Made by a program: the position numbers and the translations under genes
Assembly (NCBI GenBank): GCA_028023455.1
Contig: JAQFVV010006245.1
Coordinates: forward strand, 6,507,276 to 6,571,275
Source of the DNA: Epiperipatus broadwayi
Lineage: Eukaryota > Onychophora > Udeonychophora > Euonychophora > Peripatidae
Reading direction: 5' to 3'
DNA length: 64,000 nucleotides
Shown: positions 1 to 12,520 of the stretch, one piece after another
How the letters are laid out: each line of letters begins with the position of its first letter
Numbering within the stretch: the first letter of the stretch is position 1
The notes under the pieces: generated by a model
What the model was told of the DNA's origin: nothing
What the model saw: only the letters and a program-made list of their open reading frames with translations
The model's database searches: none

Positions 1-770
1 TCTCTTCATGAATAATTTTGAAAATCAAGTATTAAATGCAATAGTATGAAACTCTCTATTTGACTCAGAAATGTGAAGGATACATTTGTTATATGGCCTC
101 ACGGTATTGATGCTTTGAATTATTTTGTTTTTCTTAATGATTGGCATACTAATATTAAATTTATCATGGAAATTGAAAATAACAAAACCAATTTTTTTCC
201 CTAGATGTTTTGACTGTAAGAAAATGTGATGACTCATTAATATCGGTTTACAGAAAATCCACTCATACAGACAGATATCTTAATTTTAATTCTCACCATC
301 ATCCTGCTTAAATATTTTCTGTAGCAAAAAATCTTTTGATGAGAGCTTGTACTTTGTTTGATAAATATCATCTTACTCAAGAAATAGAACTAACTAAAAA
401 TATTCTACTTTCTAATGATTACAATAAAAACATCATATATAAAGCTTTACATAGTACTGATACTAAAAAGAAGATAAAATCGATAACTCAACTAGTTATG
501 AGTGATTTTACCTTATATTAAAAGTCACTGATAAGATCAGTAAAAGATTATTTAATTTTAACATAAAGACTACTTTTTCCATTGGCAATAAAATTGACTT
601 TTTTCCATAAACCTAAAGACAGAGTACTACTGGAATACCAGAGTGATTATAAAATTCCACGTTCATATTGCTCAAAAAGCTATGTAGGTAAATCCAATAG
701 ATTGTCAGAATTAAGGAGCATAAAAACGCCTTCAATCAAAAATTAAATACATCAGCTTTTATTTCTTTCT
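1..770 (+). pseudogene. Penelope-like element fragment: reverse transcriptase palm/thumb and GIY-YIG endonuclease
   Basis: Reading forward with several frame changes gives the second half of a Penelope-like (PLE) polyprotein. In order: DTFVIWPHG at about 79-105, NIKFIMEIE at 149-175, LDVLTVRKC from about 199, [15 protein letters not shown] at 243-287, then a thumb-like stretch at 336-520, and finally YKIPRSYCSKSYVGKSNR with RIKEHK-like residues at about 650-720. The last block is the GIY-YIG nuclease typical of PLEs and the [14 protein letters not shown] block is typical of their RT. The catalytic RYVDD is eroded to R-N-V-K-D, so one aspartate is lost. Stops and frameshifts (for example near 190-210, 303 and 600) make it a pseudogene. 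It runs off the window start. It differs in sequence from the PLE at 18-19 kb. Confidence 0.85.
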
Positions 771-1895
771 TTTTTTAAATTGGTCATAAACCTGATTTTG
801 ATAATGCTTAAATAATTGTTAATTTGAAAAAAGTATGACTTGAGAACCAGGAAACAGTCTATAAAAATATTAAAAAGACAGTGGTTTACATAAAACTGAT
901 AAAGTATCTATTCCAGCCTTGTGGAGATCATTTATGTAATCTCTTTCTTCTAAAATCAACTTGAAATATTAATGGTGAAACTGAAGAAAATGAACATTTT
1001 GTTAATCCACATATTAAGAATATTCAACCACCAAATATATATGTGATTGTCCTTTACTTCATGCTCAGTCATTACTATTTGAGATCTAACATTTTTTCTT
1101 TAAGAAGTTGACCGTGACAATGTTGAATGTTGTTTTGTCAAAATGTTAAGAATTAATATAAAATAATACAGTTTAACTCCCAAAATACTTTACATATATA
1201 TATATAACTAGTGATCTATATCTATGCAAAAATAAAAAAACCTAGTTCTGTAATTAAAAATTATATCAGGTATCTATCTTTGGAGATAAAACTTCAGCCC
1301 CACTCAAAATTAGTTATGGTAATGCATAATATCTAAATTAGAAGTGGATGAAGATTCAAGAATAAAAAAAATCAATAACTCTTTAAAAATGCATACACAG
1401 ATATTATAATTTTTATAAAAGTATACCAAAAATTCAATGCCATGAGACTCTCATACCAATGCAAAAAAAAGAAAATGATAACTAATTCAAACCTATATTT
1501 ATTTCATAGTAAAAATAATATTAATTTTTTTACATTGAAGCAAAAGAAAATTTGCACTATGTGAAAAAATAGAAATTTAATACATATCTTATCATCAAAT
1601 TAAAGATATTGTAGAGTGAAATAAATTCCATTTAATGTCAAATAGACAAAAGTGCTAGGGATAAATATTAATTTGTTTTCATGTTAAGTAATATTTAGTC
1701 ACGTTGATTTATTTCAATCCAATTCATCAATAAATTAAGCACAAAGTAAAATATGTTTTACATTATTATAATTTGTGTTTTAGTAATTATACAAATCTTT
1801 TACTCTATCTGTGATAATTTTAAATAAGGATTAATAGAATATATTTTTTTGTTGTAAATTTTCAAAAAAAAAGTTTGCATGGTGTCCTCTTTGTG
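771..1895. other. AT-rich spacer
   Basis: No gene or recognisable repeat was seen. Contents are A and T runs and a short TA microsatellite near 1193-1206. Confidence 0.5.
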
Positions 1896-3066
1896 ATTAG
1901 GATTTCTTAAATGGGATGACAGGATTCCATTTTCCCAGGGGTAAAAAATTATCCCGTTATCCCAGGATAATAAACCAAATTTCCTGGTAATCACTCTAAT
2001 TCTTATTAAGACTTTTTTTTTAAAAAAATATTCCCACTCGAAATTTTGATATATGTATTTGCTCTACTTTTTTGGTCGTAATAATAAATTTCCGTCAAAA
2101 TTAGAAAAAATGCAATACATGTTCCACAGAAAAAGAGTTTATGAATTGTAGTTTCTATTATCTATAATTATAATTTACAAATTTTTCAGTATAAATCTAT
2201 TATTAAGAAACTCATTTTCCACTCTGAATTTCCTTTTAATACAGAATTTGTAAACATATTGCAAATGTGAAATTTGACTTTATTAAATTCAAATTCAGGG
2301 AATTCCCTTATTTGTAGTTATTTTGGTGAATACATGTACTTTATTTTATTATTATGATTATTACTACAGGTAATTTAGTATAAACAAAAATATAAGTAAA
2401 TAAAGAAGTGCTTAAGTTTCATTTTAAAATTTTATTCTTAAAGACAAATCTTTACGGTTAAAAAATTTTTTTAAAGAATAAAAAAGATTTTTTAAGCACA
2501 TTTTGAATATCGAATTGTAAGTAAGATTAGAATTAAGAATCCAGAAGATATATCATATGACATCAATAATATCTTGAAGGAAATGAATATTTTTGAAGCA
2601 ACAGGGAATGCCATAAATAATTTAGAAATATTATACAACACCCTTATGATTATCCCACTGATATCAATCGAATCGGAAAGAGATTTTTCTGCAGCTGGTC
2701 TTTTCATCACGAAAATTTGGTCATCTTTAAGTAATAACATCATTGACAACTTATGTTTTTTAAAAAATTATTATAAAAATTAATGTTTTCATTTCTCATT
2801 ATATTTTATTCAAATTAATATGAATTTATTTTTGTTTTGCTTATAATAAATTATTTTGTGTTTAAGTTTTTCACATTAAAAATGATCTTTTTTAAAAAAC
2901 TCATAGAAAATTTTGTATATTGTTTTGAACTATAAAAAAAATATTTAACCCACAACATGCACTAAGAGAATTAATTGGTGCTTGTTAATGGATCTCGGGA
3001 TTCGGGAATAGAATCATTTTTATCTCGGGATTTTAATTTTACTAGAAATGAGAAACCCTAAAAATC
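1896..3066 (+). mobile_element. hAT DNA transposon remnant
   Basis: About 1.2 kb bounded by subterminal regions rich in GGGAT/ATCCC words. The left end (1896-1985) read in reverse complement resembles the right end (about 2990-3066): both have two closely spaced GGGAT/CGGGA words, then a GG word, then a GAAA-CCTAA end. The fragment inside encodes the C-terminal dimerisation domain of a hAT transposase, next to the right end as expected. Exact termini and an 8-bp target duplication could not be fixed by eye. Most of the transposase is absent, so the copy is internally deleted and not autonomous. Confidence 0.6.
2496..2783 (+). pseudogene. hAT transposase C-terminal dimerisation domain
   Basis: An open frame follows a stop at 2493 and runs to a stop at 2781-2783; the first methionine is at 2574. 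The protein has an EATGNAINNLEILYN stretch, then IPLISIESERDFSAAGLFIT, then LSNNIIDNLCFLKNYY. This is the conserved hAT C-terminal dimerisation region (family pattern: P-T-S-x-E-x-E-R-x-F-S-A-A-G-L-x-x-T-K, then L-S-x-x-x-x-D-x-L-C-F-L). In intact hAT proteins it lies at the C-terminus and supports transposase oligomerisation. The BED finger and the DDE catalytic core are not present upstream, so this is a surviving 3' piece. The family is clear; function is lost. Confidence 0.85.
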
Positions 3067-4010
3067 TAATTTAACTGTTTCTACCCGAATCTATATTGAG
3101 TTAATGGGGAAAAAAAATATTTTAAGTCACCATAGCATTTTAATTCAAGTTGATGACCCATTTTACAATATGCATTTAGGATTTCTTTCAAGTATATAGA
3201 CAATATTTCACAAATATACAAGAATAATGATTTATATTATTATTCATATTTACTTTAAACTTTTCTTTTGTTAATTATCTCTTTTTTAACAACAACAAAA
3301 AAAATATCAACTTATATAAAAACTGATTAGCTTTGATCTTGAAGATTCTATTCTTGTTACCAACTCTCTCAAATATGAGATCACATATATATGGTAAAGA
3401 CTGATAAGTATAGTTGCAAAAAAAATGCTATAAGAATAGTATTTTAAACTTGGCAGTTTTCCTTTTTATTTTTGTATATTGCTTTAATTAATTGTTAAAG
3501 TTATCAAAAAAAAAAAAAAAGACTATTTGAAATTGTCAAGTTAATTAAATTCACTATATATGCCAACAGGTATATATATGGACACTCATACCTTCATGTT
3601 TTAAACATATAGAAGCACATGCACATACAAAAAAGGATACAAGTTATGTATATTAATTTTCTTTAACTATAAAGAGCTTTAAGAAAATGTGCATAAAGTT
3701 TTTAATTGAACATTTATTTGTATTTTGAACAAATTAATTTGTTAAAAGACAACAAATTCAAAGCCCATTAAAGAATTATTTAAAATAAAAAATTATTAAA
3801 ATTTTTTCTATTTTTTTTATAGTTTTTTTTTTAAAAAAAATTAAATAAGCAGAAAATTTCTTCCTAATGTATCACACTATTTTAAATGTCATTTGATTAT
3901 CCAAAGTTTATAAAAGAATGGATTTCTCTGAGTAAAGAGTGTATTGAAATTCAATTGATCAAAACTATATAAGATATACAGTATACAAGGGTAAATAGTT
4001 ACGATTCTGT
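3067..4010. other. AT-rich spacer
   Basis: No coding or repeat signal was recognised. It includes an A run at about 3507-3521. Confidence 0.5.
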
Positions 4011-4935
4011 TTTTGCTCGACTGTTATTTAGTATTTTAATTCCATGAACAAGGACCACATTACTAAATCTATAAAATAAAATCATCAGTGGGAAATAAAA
4101 AGAGAAAATCCATCAGGAATATTTGAAGCTTATTACTATAAGCAAAAATTTTCTTATTTATTTGTTCGAAGTTTTATTTACTGTTACTTCATCTAAATCT
4201 CAACTTAATTATCCACTTGTCAATTCCAGTAAATTTAATATAAAAAAAAATTATTACTTAATCAGATTAAAATGAATACACAATTTAATTTTTTTTTAAA
4301 AAACTTATTACTTAATAAATAACTATTAACATATACTTTAGCCTAAATTTTTTTATAAAGTTTTGATAAACTATCTTAAAGATTATCATGTTAATATTAA
4401 AAATAAAGAAAGCTAATTGAAAATTCTTGAATATTCATAACAAAGATAAAGTTATGAGATAGACTCCTTTTTGCTTGGCTGTTACTTAATATTTCAATTT
4501 CATGAACAAGAACAATATTACTGAATCTATAAAATAAAATCATATATGGAAAGTAAAAAAAAGAAAATCCATCAGGAACATTTGGAACTTCTTGCTATCA
4601 GCAAAAATTTTCTTATTTGTCCTACATTTTATTTAATATTACCTCATCTAAATTAAAACTAAATCTGAACTTAATTAATAAGATTATTAATACCAGTAAA
4701 TTTAAGAAAATAAAAATTATTATTTGGTCAGACTAAAATGAGTAGACTAATGATTACATGAAAAATTTAAACTATGAAATTGTAACAATTCCTTTTTTTA
4801 AAAAAACTAACTTAATAAATAACTATTAACATGTATTTTTCTTTAAAATTTTTTATAAAGTTCTGATCAATTGTTTTAACATCATCATGTTAATATTAAA
4901 AAAAAAAAAGCTAATTAAAAATTGCTTGAATCTTC
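4011..4935. repeat. Tandem duplication, period about 460 bases
   Basis: The segment at about 4011-4440 recurs at about 4471-4935 in the same orientation with scattered differences. Shared landmarks, in order, are a TTTGCT start, ATGAACAAG, AAATCCATCAGGAA, GCAAAAATTTTCTTATTT, TAATAAATAACTATTAACAT and CATGTTAATATTAAAAA. The divergence suggests an old duplication. No protein similarity was seen. Confidence 0.8.
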
Positions 4936-7582
4936 AATATTTTTTTTATTTACTTAGTTACAAAATGTTTGTTTCATTATTAACTCTGCCATAATTTATT
5001 TTGTTTTCAATGACAGAAAAAATAGAATGGCTTTATTACTTAGGAACTCATAAGAAATTTGAATGAGAAAAATAATAGATCTTGGTGCAATTGTGGACCT
5101 TAACCTCCAGAGTCTGTCACTCTGGGCTTATTTTATAGTAGGTTGATCATCAACAATGAAAATGATCATGAGTTGTAGATAGTGATGACCCATTTATAAG
5201 CATTGAATTAATTCTTTCCTTCTATGTGGAAAGTTTTTCATTATTAATAAAGAATTAATTTAAAATGTGTTATTCACATTTTTGAACATGAGACAATCAA
5301 TGCTGTAATACAATGAGAAGCAATAATTTAAACCTATCAAATCATTAATCTATTTATAAAACCTCTATAGAACTGCTTTTCATAATTTTCACCAAACAAG
5401 TATATTAATCATCACTAAGGACTGTTTTATATAAATATATATGTCAATTTTTTTGCTACCAATTTTTCAATAATTTTATGTATGCAAAAAAAAAAAAAAT
5501 AGTATATATTTTTCTTCTTCTTTTTTTTTTTAAATTTCCATTATAAGCTACAGTTTTAAACAATATATATATATATTCAAATATGTATGTATAAGAATGT
5601 TTTTAATTGAAATTAGGGTGAATATCTTAGCTAAAAGAATTTTTTTCTCAAAATATATTATTAAAATCTTCAAAGCTAGTTTAAATAGTGTGGAAGTTGA
5701 GTTTTAACTTATATTATAACTATACTATGTTTGTAAATGTACATGATGAAACTTTATATTCAGTACTTTTTATAGCAAAATTGTCTATATTTTAAAGATA
5801 AAAATGTTTGCTTCATGGAAGATTACCTCCTTAATATTTTTTATTTTATTATTTTTCTGGGTAATACATACCTTTGAGCATATATATATATGATCAGAGT
5901 TTGTTAGGCTGCAACTATTTTTTCTTTAAAATATTTTTTGATTATAAAATGAAAGAATTTTTTAGTAGCATTCATATATTTCTATATTCCTATATATATT
6001 TAAAATGGTGTCCAAATTAAACTATTAGAATGTAATTGATATTAAGATTTATATTATATAAGCTTTCCATGTTGAGCAAGGCAATCATTTAAAATTCCAT
6101 GTATTATTTGGTAAAAATGTTTTTCATTTAGCCATAAAACACAGAATATACAATGAAATGGTGCTGGTTATTAGATATAGTATGTTTATATTCTAACTTA
6201 AATATTTAACTGTCACACACATCTACGTTTTGTGCTAATATATGTAAGAATAACAGTTAAACTTTTTAGAACTTTTTTTTTTTAACAATAGAATATCTGA
6301 AAAAAAATTTACCATTTGCCATATTTTCATAAGATCCACAAGCTTGGAATTAATCTTTTTAATTTTCTTTAGGTGAGACATCACATGTAATTTAAACAAA
6401 AAAAAAATTGTAAAGAGATTGAAGTGAATCAGATTCAATCAATAAATCTGTTTAATGAACTTGGCTCATATTTATTACTATATATTTTTTTTAATATTGA
6501 GTTTCAATATTGTACTTTTATTTACAGTCAATAAAGATAGTTTGTTGAATTTAAATATTTGTGATCAATAAAAAATCTCACTTGCTTATTATTCAATTCA
6601 TTTTATACCTTCACAAAAAAGTTTACAATAGTATTTTATAAAGAACAGGTGAAATGTGATAGAATCCCATTACACCACAACTAAATGTGATCACACCTTT
6701 CACAATGCTTTATAAAATATGCAATTTTCTTTTTATCTCTATACTTCCAATAATGCAAATCATGATTATTAATTTCTTCACTTACAGTTACATTTTAAAT
6801 TTGGTTTTTCCAATATGGGAGCAATAAAACAAAAAACAACAATTGCTTGTCTGCAAAACTGTTTTTAATATTTCATTCAGAAGAATGTTTTTCATCAGAA
6901 AATATCAATTGATTTCTTTCAAAAACTAAATATTAAAGATCATTTTCATTTGCATATCTGATAAAGTAAAAAATTCTTATAGATTAATAATCTTTATTTA
7001 AGAAAAGTTTAACAATCAATCGTTGAACTATTGTAATACATATCTTGGTTATTTTTTCTTTTTTTTTAAATTTTTTTTAACTATTTTCCTATCAAACATT
7101 ACAAAAACTTTTCACTGGTTAGTTAATTCATATTATATATATATATCCATGCAAAAAAATGTATACAAAAAATTGTCTATGCTTATACCATGAAGATGTA
7201 AGGTTTTATATTTATAAGTAAAAAAACTTTCTTTTTGTGTACTCTCTCTTGTGAAGGAAAAGTTATATAATATGATCATTTTTAAATAATCAATTGAGTG
7301 ATCTGGCAAATTGAAATATTTAAAAACTGGTCTACTTTGCCAGTTTACCTATATAACAGCTTGAACATATTTACATTTTAACAATTGACATAGTTGGGAA
7401 TTTACCATTTAAAATCATTGAGTAGTATTACCTTGACCATTTTTCTAATAATAATATGTTTCCATGTAAAACATCTCTTATCATCATATGAAAAATAACT
7501 TTTTTCTGATTCAAAAATTAGTAATAACACTTCTTTTACAAGTCAAATCTTAAGTATTTTGTCTTTTTTTCTTCTAATGTGT
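4936..7582. other. AT-rich spacer
   Basis: No gene was recognised. Short TA microsatellites lie near 5563, 5881 and 7134. The stretch holds only short chance reading frames. Confidence 0.5.
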
Positions 7583-7589
7583 TGAAGCA

Positions 7590-7672
7590 TAGGCCAGGAA
7601 ACGAACCCGCAAACCCAGGACAACTGCTTGTAAGGCTGCTGTGCTGACAACACGGCCACCAACACTTGACAA
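7590..7672 (-). repeat. tRNA-like relic, possibly a SINE head
   Basis: On the minus strand this GC-richer island contains a B-box-like 11-mer (GGTTCGTTTCC, plus positions 7597-7607), preceded by TCCTGGG and by a loop-like CTTACAA whose centre would be a valine anticodon (TAC). The order resembles the 3' two thirds of a tRNA. The acceptor stem does not pair convincingly, so this is a decayed tRNA gene or tRNA-derived SINE head, not a working tRNA. Confidence 0.45.
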
Positions 7673-7891
7673 GTATTTTGTGTCTTTGATACACAACTTT
7701 AGGTGGTTTGTTAAAATAGATATTAAATAATCTACAGAGTTTAATATGTTAAAGTATTTCTGCAGTATGTGGTTAATATTAGGTAAATCATAAAGTAAGA
7801 ACTAATGACGGAACTTTGGATTAGCTATTTTACTTCTTAGATAAAAGAAGTTCCTTTCTATCAATTTCTGAAGATTTTATTATTACCTTAT

Positions 7892-8420
7892 CCACAAGCC
7901 AGAAACTGGTCTGAGGATATTGGGTGAGTAGGCACTAGATAGGGATTTTATGCACAAACCTTCTGGCATCCATTGATTACTCTGGCTTGCACTGAGTGGC
8001 ACTACTGTATGGAGAGTTTTGCTTGTTTTAATAACAGTTATGAGCAAGCATAAGAAATGGCGATCATGTAATATTTAGTGGTTTAATACCAATCCTGCCT
8101 AATAGGATAGTGGTGGCTATGGTTATTAAAGAACCAAAGACACCAAAATGTATGAGTACTGAACTGAGTTCAGACCTATATAAGCTAATGAGCTAAGATT
8201 AAAAATATTATTGTGTGTTCAATTTTATTCACATAGTTTTGTAGTTAAGTAGAGATAAAAAAGGCTCCTCACTGATGAAGGCCACAAGCCAGAAACTAGT
8301 ATCAGGATATTGGATGAGTAGGCACTAGATAGAAATTTTATGCACAAACCTTCTGGCATCCATTGATTACTCTGGCTTGCACTGAGTGGCATTACTGTAT
8401 GGAGAGTTTTGCCCGTTTTT
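7892..8420 (+). mobile_element. Retrozyme-like element, family B, partial tandem dimer
   Basis: The segment 7892-8036 recurs at 8282-8425 in the same orientation. Shared words include CACAAGCCAGAAACT, GAGTAGGCACTAGATAG, GCACAAACCTTCTGGCATCC and GTATGGAGAGTTTTGC. The corresponding ribozyme cleavage positions are 390 bases apart (7911 and 8301). The array starts inside ribozyme helix II, so copy 1 keeps only the 3' half of the ribozyme, while copy 2 has a complete core. One full unit plus a partial second unit is what retrozymes leave when multimeric or circular RNA is copied back into DNA. The element encodes no protein. A decayed relative of its 3' end lies at 22732-22795. Confidence 0.7.
8263..8310 (+). 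ncRNA. Type I hammerhead ribozyme, family B copy 2
   Basis: Core CUGAUGA is at 8272-8278, then a helix II hairpin (GGC 8280-8282 / GCC 8288-8290, loop CACAA, flanked by an A-A mismatch), GAAA at 8292-8295, a minimal helix III (A8295-U8300, C8296-G8299), and the cleavage triplet GUA at 8299-8301. Helix I pairs 8266-8271 with 8302-8307: A-U, one C-C mismatch, then U-A, C-G, C-G, U-A. Copy 1 keeps GUC followed by UGAGGA, which would restore full helix I pairing, so the ancestor was probably better paired. All catalytic core positions are present in this copy. Activity is inferred, not shown. Confidence 0.75.
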
Positions 8421-8479
8421 ACTTTTTTAATTCTTGAAAATTTGAACTAAAAAAAAAGTCAGTAATGTTGTGTATGTAA

Positions 8480-8770
8480 ATGAAGTAAGAAAACATTATT
8501 GCACAAACATACAATCCCATTATCCCAGTTAGTATAAGGACATGTATCATGGCATAAAGAGGCTCATGACAACTGGGTCCCACAATAATTTAAATGACTT
8601 TAAAAAAAGAGTCAGAAATAACCATGTGTATTGGACATAAGACAGAGGGAGCCTCTTGATTGAGTACTATTTATTTGTTATTCACAGCTGACCATATCTT
8701 AAGATCATTTGGCTATCCACCATTTGCAAAGCCTACTGATAGTCTGAGTGCAGCACTGGATATGGTCACA
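8480..8770 (-). repeat. Dispersed repeat E, copy 1
   Basis: In reverse complement this stretch resembles 22800-23040. Shared words include TGTTTGTGCAATA, CTTATACTAA, and AATAACAAATAAA followed by AGAGGCTCC/AGAGCTCC. Both copies lie directly beside a family B retrozyme fragment, but in opposite relative orientation, so they are probably separate elements. No protein coding was recognised. Confidence 0.6.
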
Positions 8771-11504
8771 AATATCTACAGAAAAATAATAATATTTTAC
8801 TTATTATATAAATTTTTTTATAGAAAAATATTGTAAACAGAGAGATAAGAAGATATTTGCAGGACTATTTTATTGTAATTAATAATTACAATTTTAACAA
8901 TGTTTACTAAATGTCATTTTCAGAATCAGATTAATCACTAACATAAACAATTTATTTTTCTGGCAATGAAAATGTTTTGTTGTTTATTTATTTTAATGCA
9001 GACTGTTATTTTTTTTATTCATTTAATATATATTCAGACAAAAAAAAAGTCATTTTTAAATATCAAATAATCAAAATTTAAAAAAAAATGTACGAAAAAA
9101 TTACCTTTTGTAATGAAACTGTTGTACTTTGTATACATTGGACTACCTCTAAAGTACTTGATTCATCTTCTTTAACCTAAAAATCACATTATTTTACCAA
9201 AATATATAGACTATAAAGATATAACATTATAGGTAAATATTGTATTTTTTTTTTTAATTATTTATTTAATTAAAAAGAACTTTGTTAATTGATTATTACT
9301 TTTTATATTTTTTCATTCACAAAGTATTCTAAATTACAAAAACAATAAATTCATCAAATATTTTTTATTCATATACTAGAATAACAAATTCAGATATTAA
9401 TAATTTATTTTAAAATGCATTATCAGCCTGATAGTTAATCATATTTTTAGCATACGAAATTTTATTTCATAGCAAAGTTTTTCTAATATAAAATGATTAA
9501 AGTAATTCTTCAAAAATATTAGCATATTTTGACATACACTGTATGGTTTTTTGTTGATGGACTGACATTCATTTATATTTTTTATATACATAATCAAATT
9601 GTTTAAAATCATAAAATGAAATAAAATTTTGATTTCAGATCAAATACTATTTTTAAAAATACTTAAATCTATGAAATTCAAATTAATTATTATACACATA
9701 TCATTTCAACTAAAATCAATATATAATTTTAATATTAAAAATGAATTAATCTTAGTTTTTGAAGTAAGAAATTGAAATGAGAAAAAAATATGACTACAGG
9801 GTAACTAAATAAAGTTATTAGACAGAAAAAAAATTCAGGTATTGCAGAACAAAATACGGATACTTGAAAGTTATACTATGATTTAAATTGCAATAAAAAA
9901 TGGGGTGTTTTTTTTTTTCATTATAAAAAGCAGTTATGCAAAAATAGCTATGAGAGAAGTAAAAATGCAAGCAAACCAAGTTGGATTTTTAATAAGATAT
10001 TTAGTAATAAATCGCTCACATATTAATATGACTTCTTTATTAGGAATAATAAATGTTTTTTACTTTAATTATAAAAAAAATGAAGTAGTATATCCGAAAT
10101 AGATTTCATAATACGAGCTTAAAATGTGTATATTGATACAGTTAATAATTTTAATCTAATTATATGCATGTTTAAGAAAAAAGTTTTATTACATTACTTA
10201 CATGATTTAATATAAATTTTAAAAATAAATTCTTTTTTTTAAATGTTTTTTAAAAATTTAAAACTCTATAAATTACCAAACCAGTGTCATCATATAAACA
10301 GCAACATACATAATTAATTACAAAATCTATTCAACTATTTAAAAATACACAGCAGTTAATTAAATTACACTTACTATTTTATTTTAGGAGTATATTTATT
10401 TTAATTAAATGTATATATAAACTTGTTACTATAAAATAACTTTACCAAAGAATGATCTAATATATACATAAAAGTCAATCATAAGGGTGTAAGGGCAAAC
10501 TTAATATAAAAAAATATCTGGTTTTAAAAAAAGCAAGAGCTAGTTTAGTATCTTCAAATTTTGACCGTGTTTTTTCTGACAAAGTCAAAATAAATAAAAA
10601 AAATCCAAAAAGCTAAAAATTCAAAATAGTTAATTCATAATAATTTCTTTTATTTCTATAAATATCTATTATCATGCAGTAAAACTGCATTTACATTTAT
10701 TATATAGAAAAACACTAAGTATGAATACACATTATAATCTCACTCAGTCAGAAGTATATACTAAAATTTAGTTATGTAAGGTGGTTGGTTTTCAAAACAT
10801 GTGTAGTATGCATCTTGAGTTAATATACTTTCTATTAAAATAAAGGCATCTGACCTGGACAGTTATCTTCCAAAATGACACTATTTATTAGTAGAATGTT
10901 TAGAGAGATTAAAAAACAATGTGAAACAGTATAACTTTCTCAATGTTAGAGTGAAGAGCATTTACATTCAGACTAGATCCATCAAGAGGCAGCACATGTA
11001 AACCATCTATCTGAGTCCATGAATTTTCAATATCTGATGATCATATAATAGTAATGTATTTGTGTGCAATTGGGGATTAATTAATTAATAACAAGTCCAG
11101 AATTTATTATATAATTTGGTTCATATTTCATACATTCAAAAATATTCTAAATAAAATCTTTTTGTCACTGTTTATGTATCCCAATTTTAAATTAACTTTA
11201 CAATATGAGCATAACAATTTTGCAATGAAACTTGGGCTGATTTTTAAATATTTGTTTTCACAATTTTTAAGATTAAAAAAAAAAAATTTAATTTAATAAA
11301 TCCAACTTTTAAAATAGATAAGTAGTTAAAAACTGGAAAATTCAAATAAAAAAAAAAGTTGAATCAATGACAATGAAAATAGTCACTAACAAATAATGTA
11401 AGGACACTAACATCTGTTGTATTGTCTAAAAATTTAACTGCATTAGAAAAAGAGAAAATATAATAAAAACTATATAATACAGTATTTGCTTCTATTCAGA
11501 TAGA
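8771..11504. other. AT-rich spacer
   Basis: Nothing identifiable. The longest reading frame (9905-10102, 65 codons) starts in a T run and shows no conserved motif. Confidence 0.5.
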
Positions 11505-12520
11505 AATGAAAATGAACCAAGCAGATTACATGTTGAATGTGAAATAATCATTTATAATAAGAGTGTAAATTCTGAAAAAATTAAAAAGACATAAGAAGTC
11601 TTATCACCCCTATTTCAGTAATAAAAACATTGAATACTTTTAATGTAAATGTGAAGGACAGAAAAATAAAATAGTGATTTTTAAATATATGTTAATATAT
11701 CCATTAAAGCTTTTTTTAACTTTTTTAGGTCAGGTATATTTAATTGCTAAAAAGCCTGTGATAGAGATAAAACATCTTGAAAACTTGGTGAAAAATATTG
11801 TAAACAAATTGGCAATGTACCAATCTCTGATACTATAATTGTGAGACATGTTAAAGAAATGGCACTATTTTGTGAAGAATTAATATCTAGTTTAAAATCC
11901 TCTTTCTATCATTTTACAAAGCGATAGAAAGAATCTATTGTTAATGTTGGTTTGGCTATTTAAATAGTATTGATGATCTATTATGTTTTTAATTTTACAA
12001 TCCAACAAGATACATTTTTTACAAATTTCTTATAGTGAGAACTACTGGGGGAAAATTTCAACTTTATTAATAATTACAAAAATGAACATGAAATAAATTG
12101 GGATTTATATTTGTATATTTATATAGATGGAGTAAAATTATTATTGGGCCCAAACAAAAGTGGCAATATTATGAATAATTGCATTAGTTCTACACATTAA
12201 ATATTTTCATTGCTGTCTTCATTGCTATGCACCTATAGTGAAATTAATACTGAAAACATTAAAGATTTTGGATGACATTTTAAAAATTAAAAATTTCATT
12301 AAATCCAAAGAATTTAATTCAAGACTATCTACTTTGTTATGCAATGAATTATATAGCAATGACAAAATCTTACTTTTACATGCAGAAGTGCAACAGTTAT
12401 TAAGTGATAAATCTTGACAGGATTTTTTGAGTTAAAAGGTAAAGCAATAATTTTTCAAATGTTCCAAACTTAGATACTGCAACATATAGCTATTTGTCAA
12501 AAATGTTTCAATTTTAAATA
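11505..12520 (+). pseudogene. ZBED-like hAT transposase pseudogene
   Basis: Forward translation with many stops and frame changes recovers the order of a ZBED5/SCAND3-type hAT protein. A BED-finger tail (KLKRHKKSYHPYFSNKNIEYF-like, about 11565-11640) is followed by ISDTIIVRHVKEMA (about 11825-11865) and FCEELISSLKSSFYHF. The RNase H-like core follows: WDLYLYIYIDGVKLLLGPNKSG (about 12100-12165, where the family has a C-T-D-G-A/M-G-x-x-S-G type motif), then C-I-S-S-T-H-C-I-like and APIVKLILKTLKILDD, then FIKSKEFNSRLSTLLCNEL (about 12295-12350) and LLLHAEVQQLL (about 12370-12405). The family's H-A-E-V-R-W-L-S motif is damaged here. No continuous frame remains and no terminal repeats were found. 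Family assignment is good; it is a dead transposase or retrocopy. Confidence 0.75.

Noticed and set aside
6872-6905. Minus-strand CUGAUGA followed by a CAUUC/GAAUG hairpin and GAAA
   Set aside because: Helix II register does not pair next to the core, and no helix I or cleavage triplet was found.
9905-10102. 65-codon plus-strand frame
   Set aside because: Starts in a T run, AT-driven composition, no domain.
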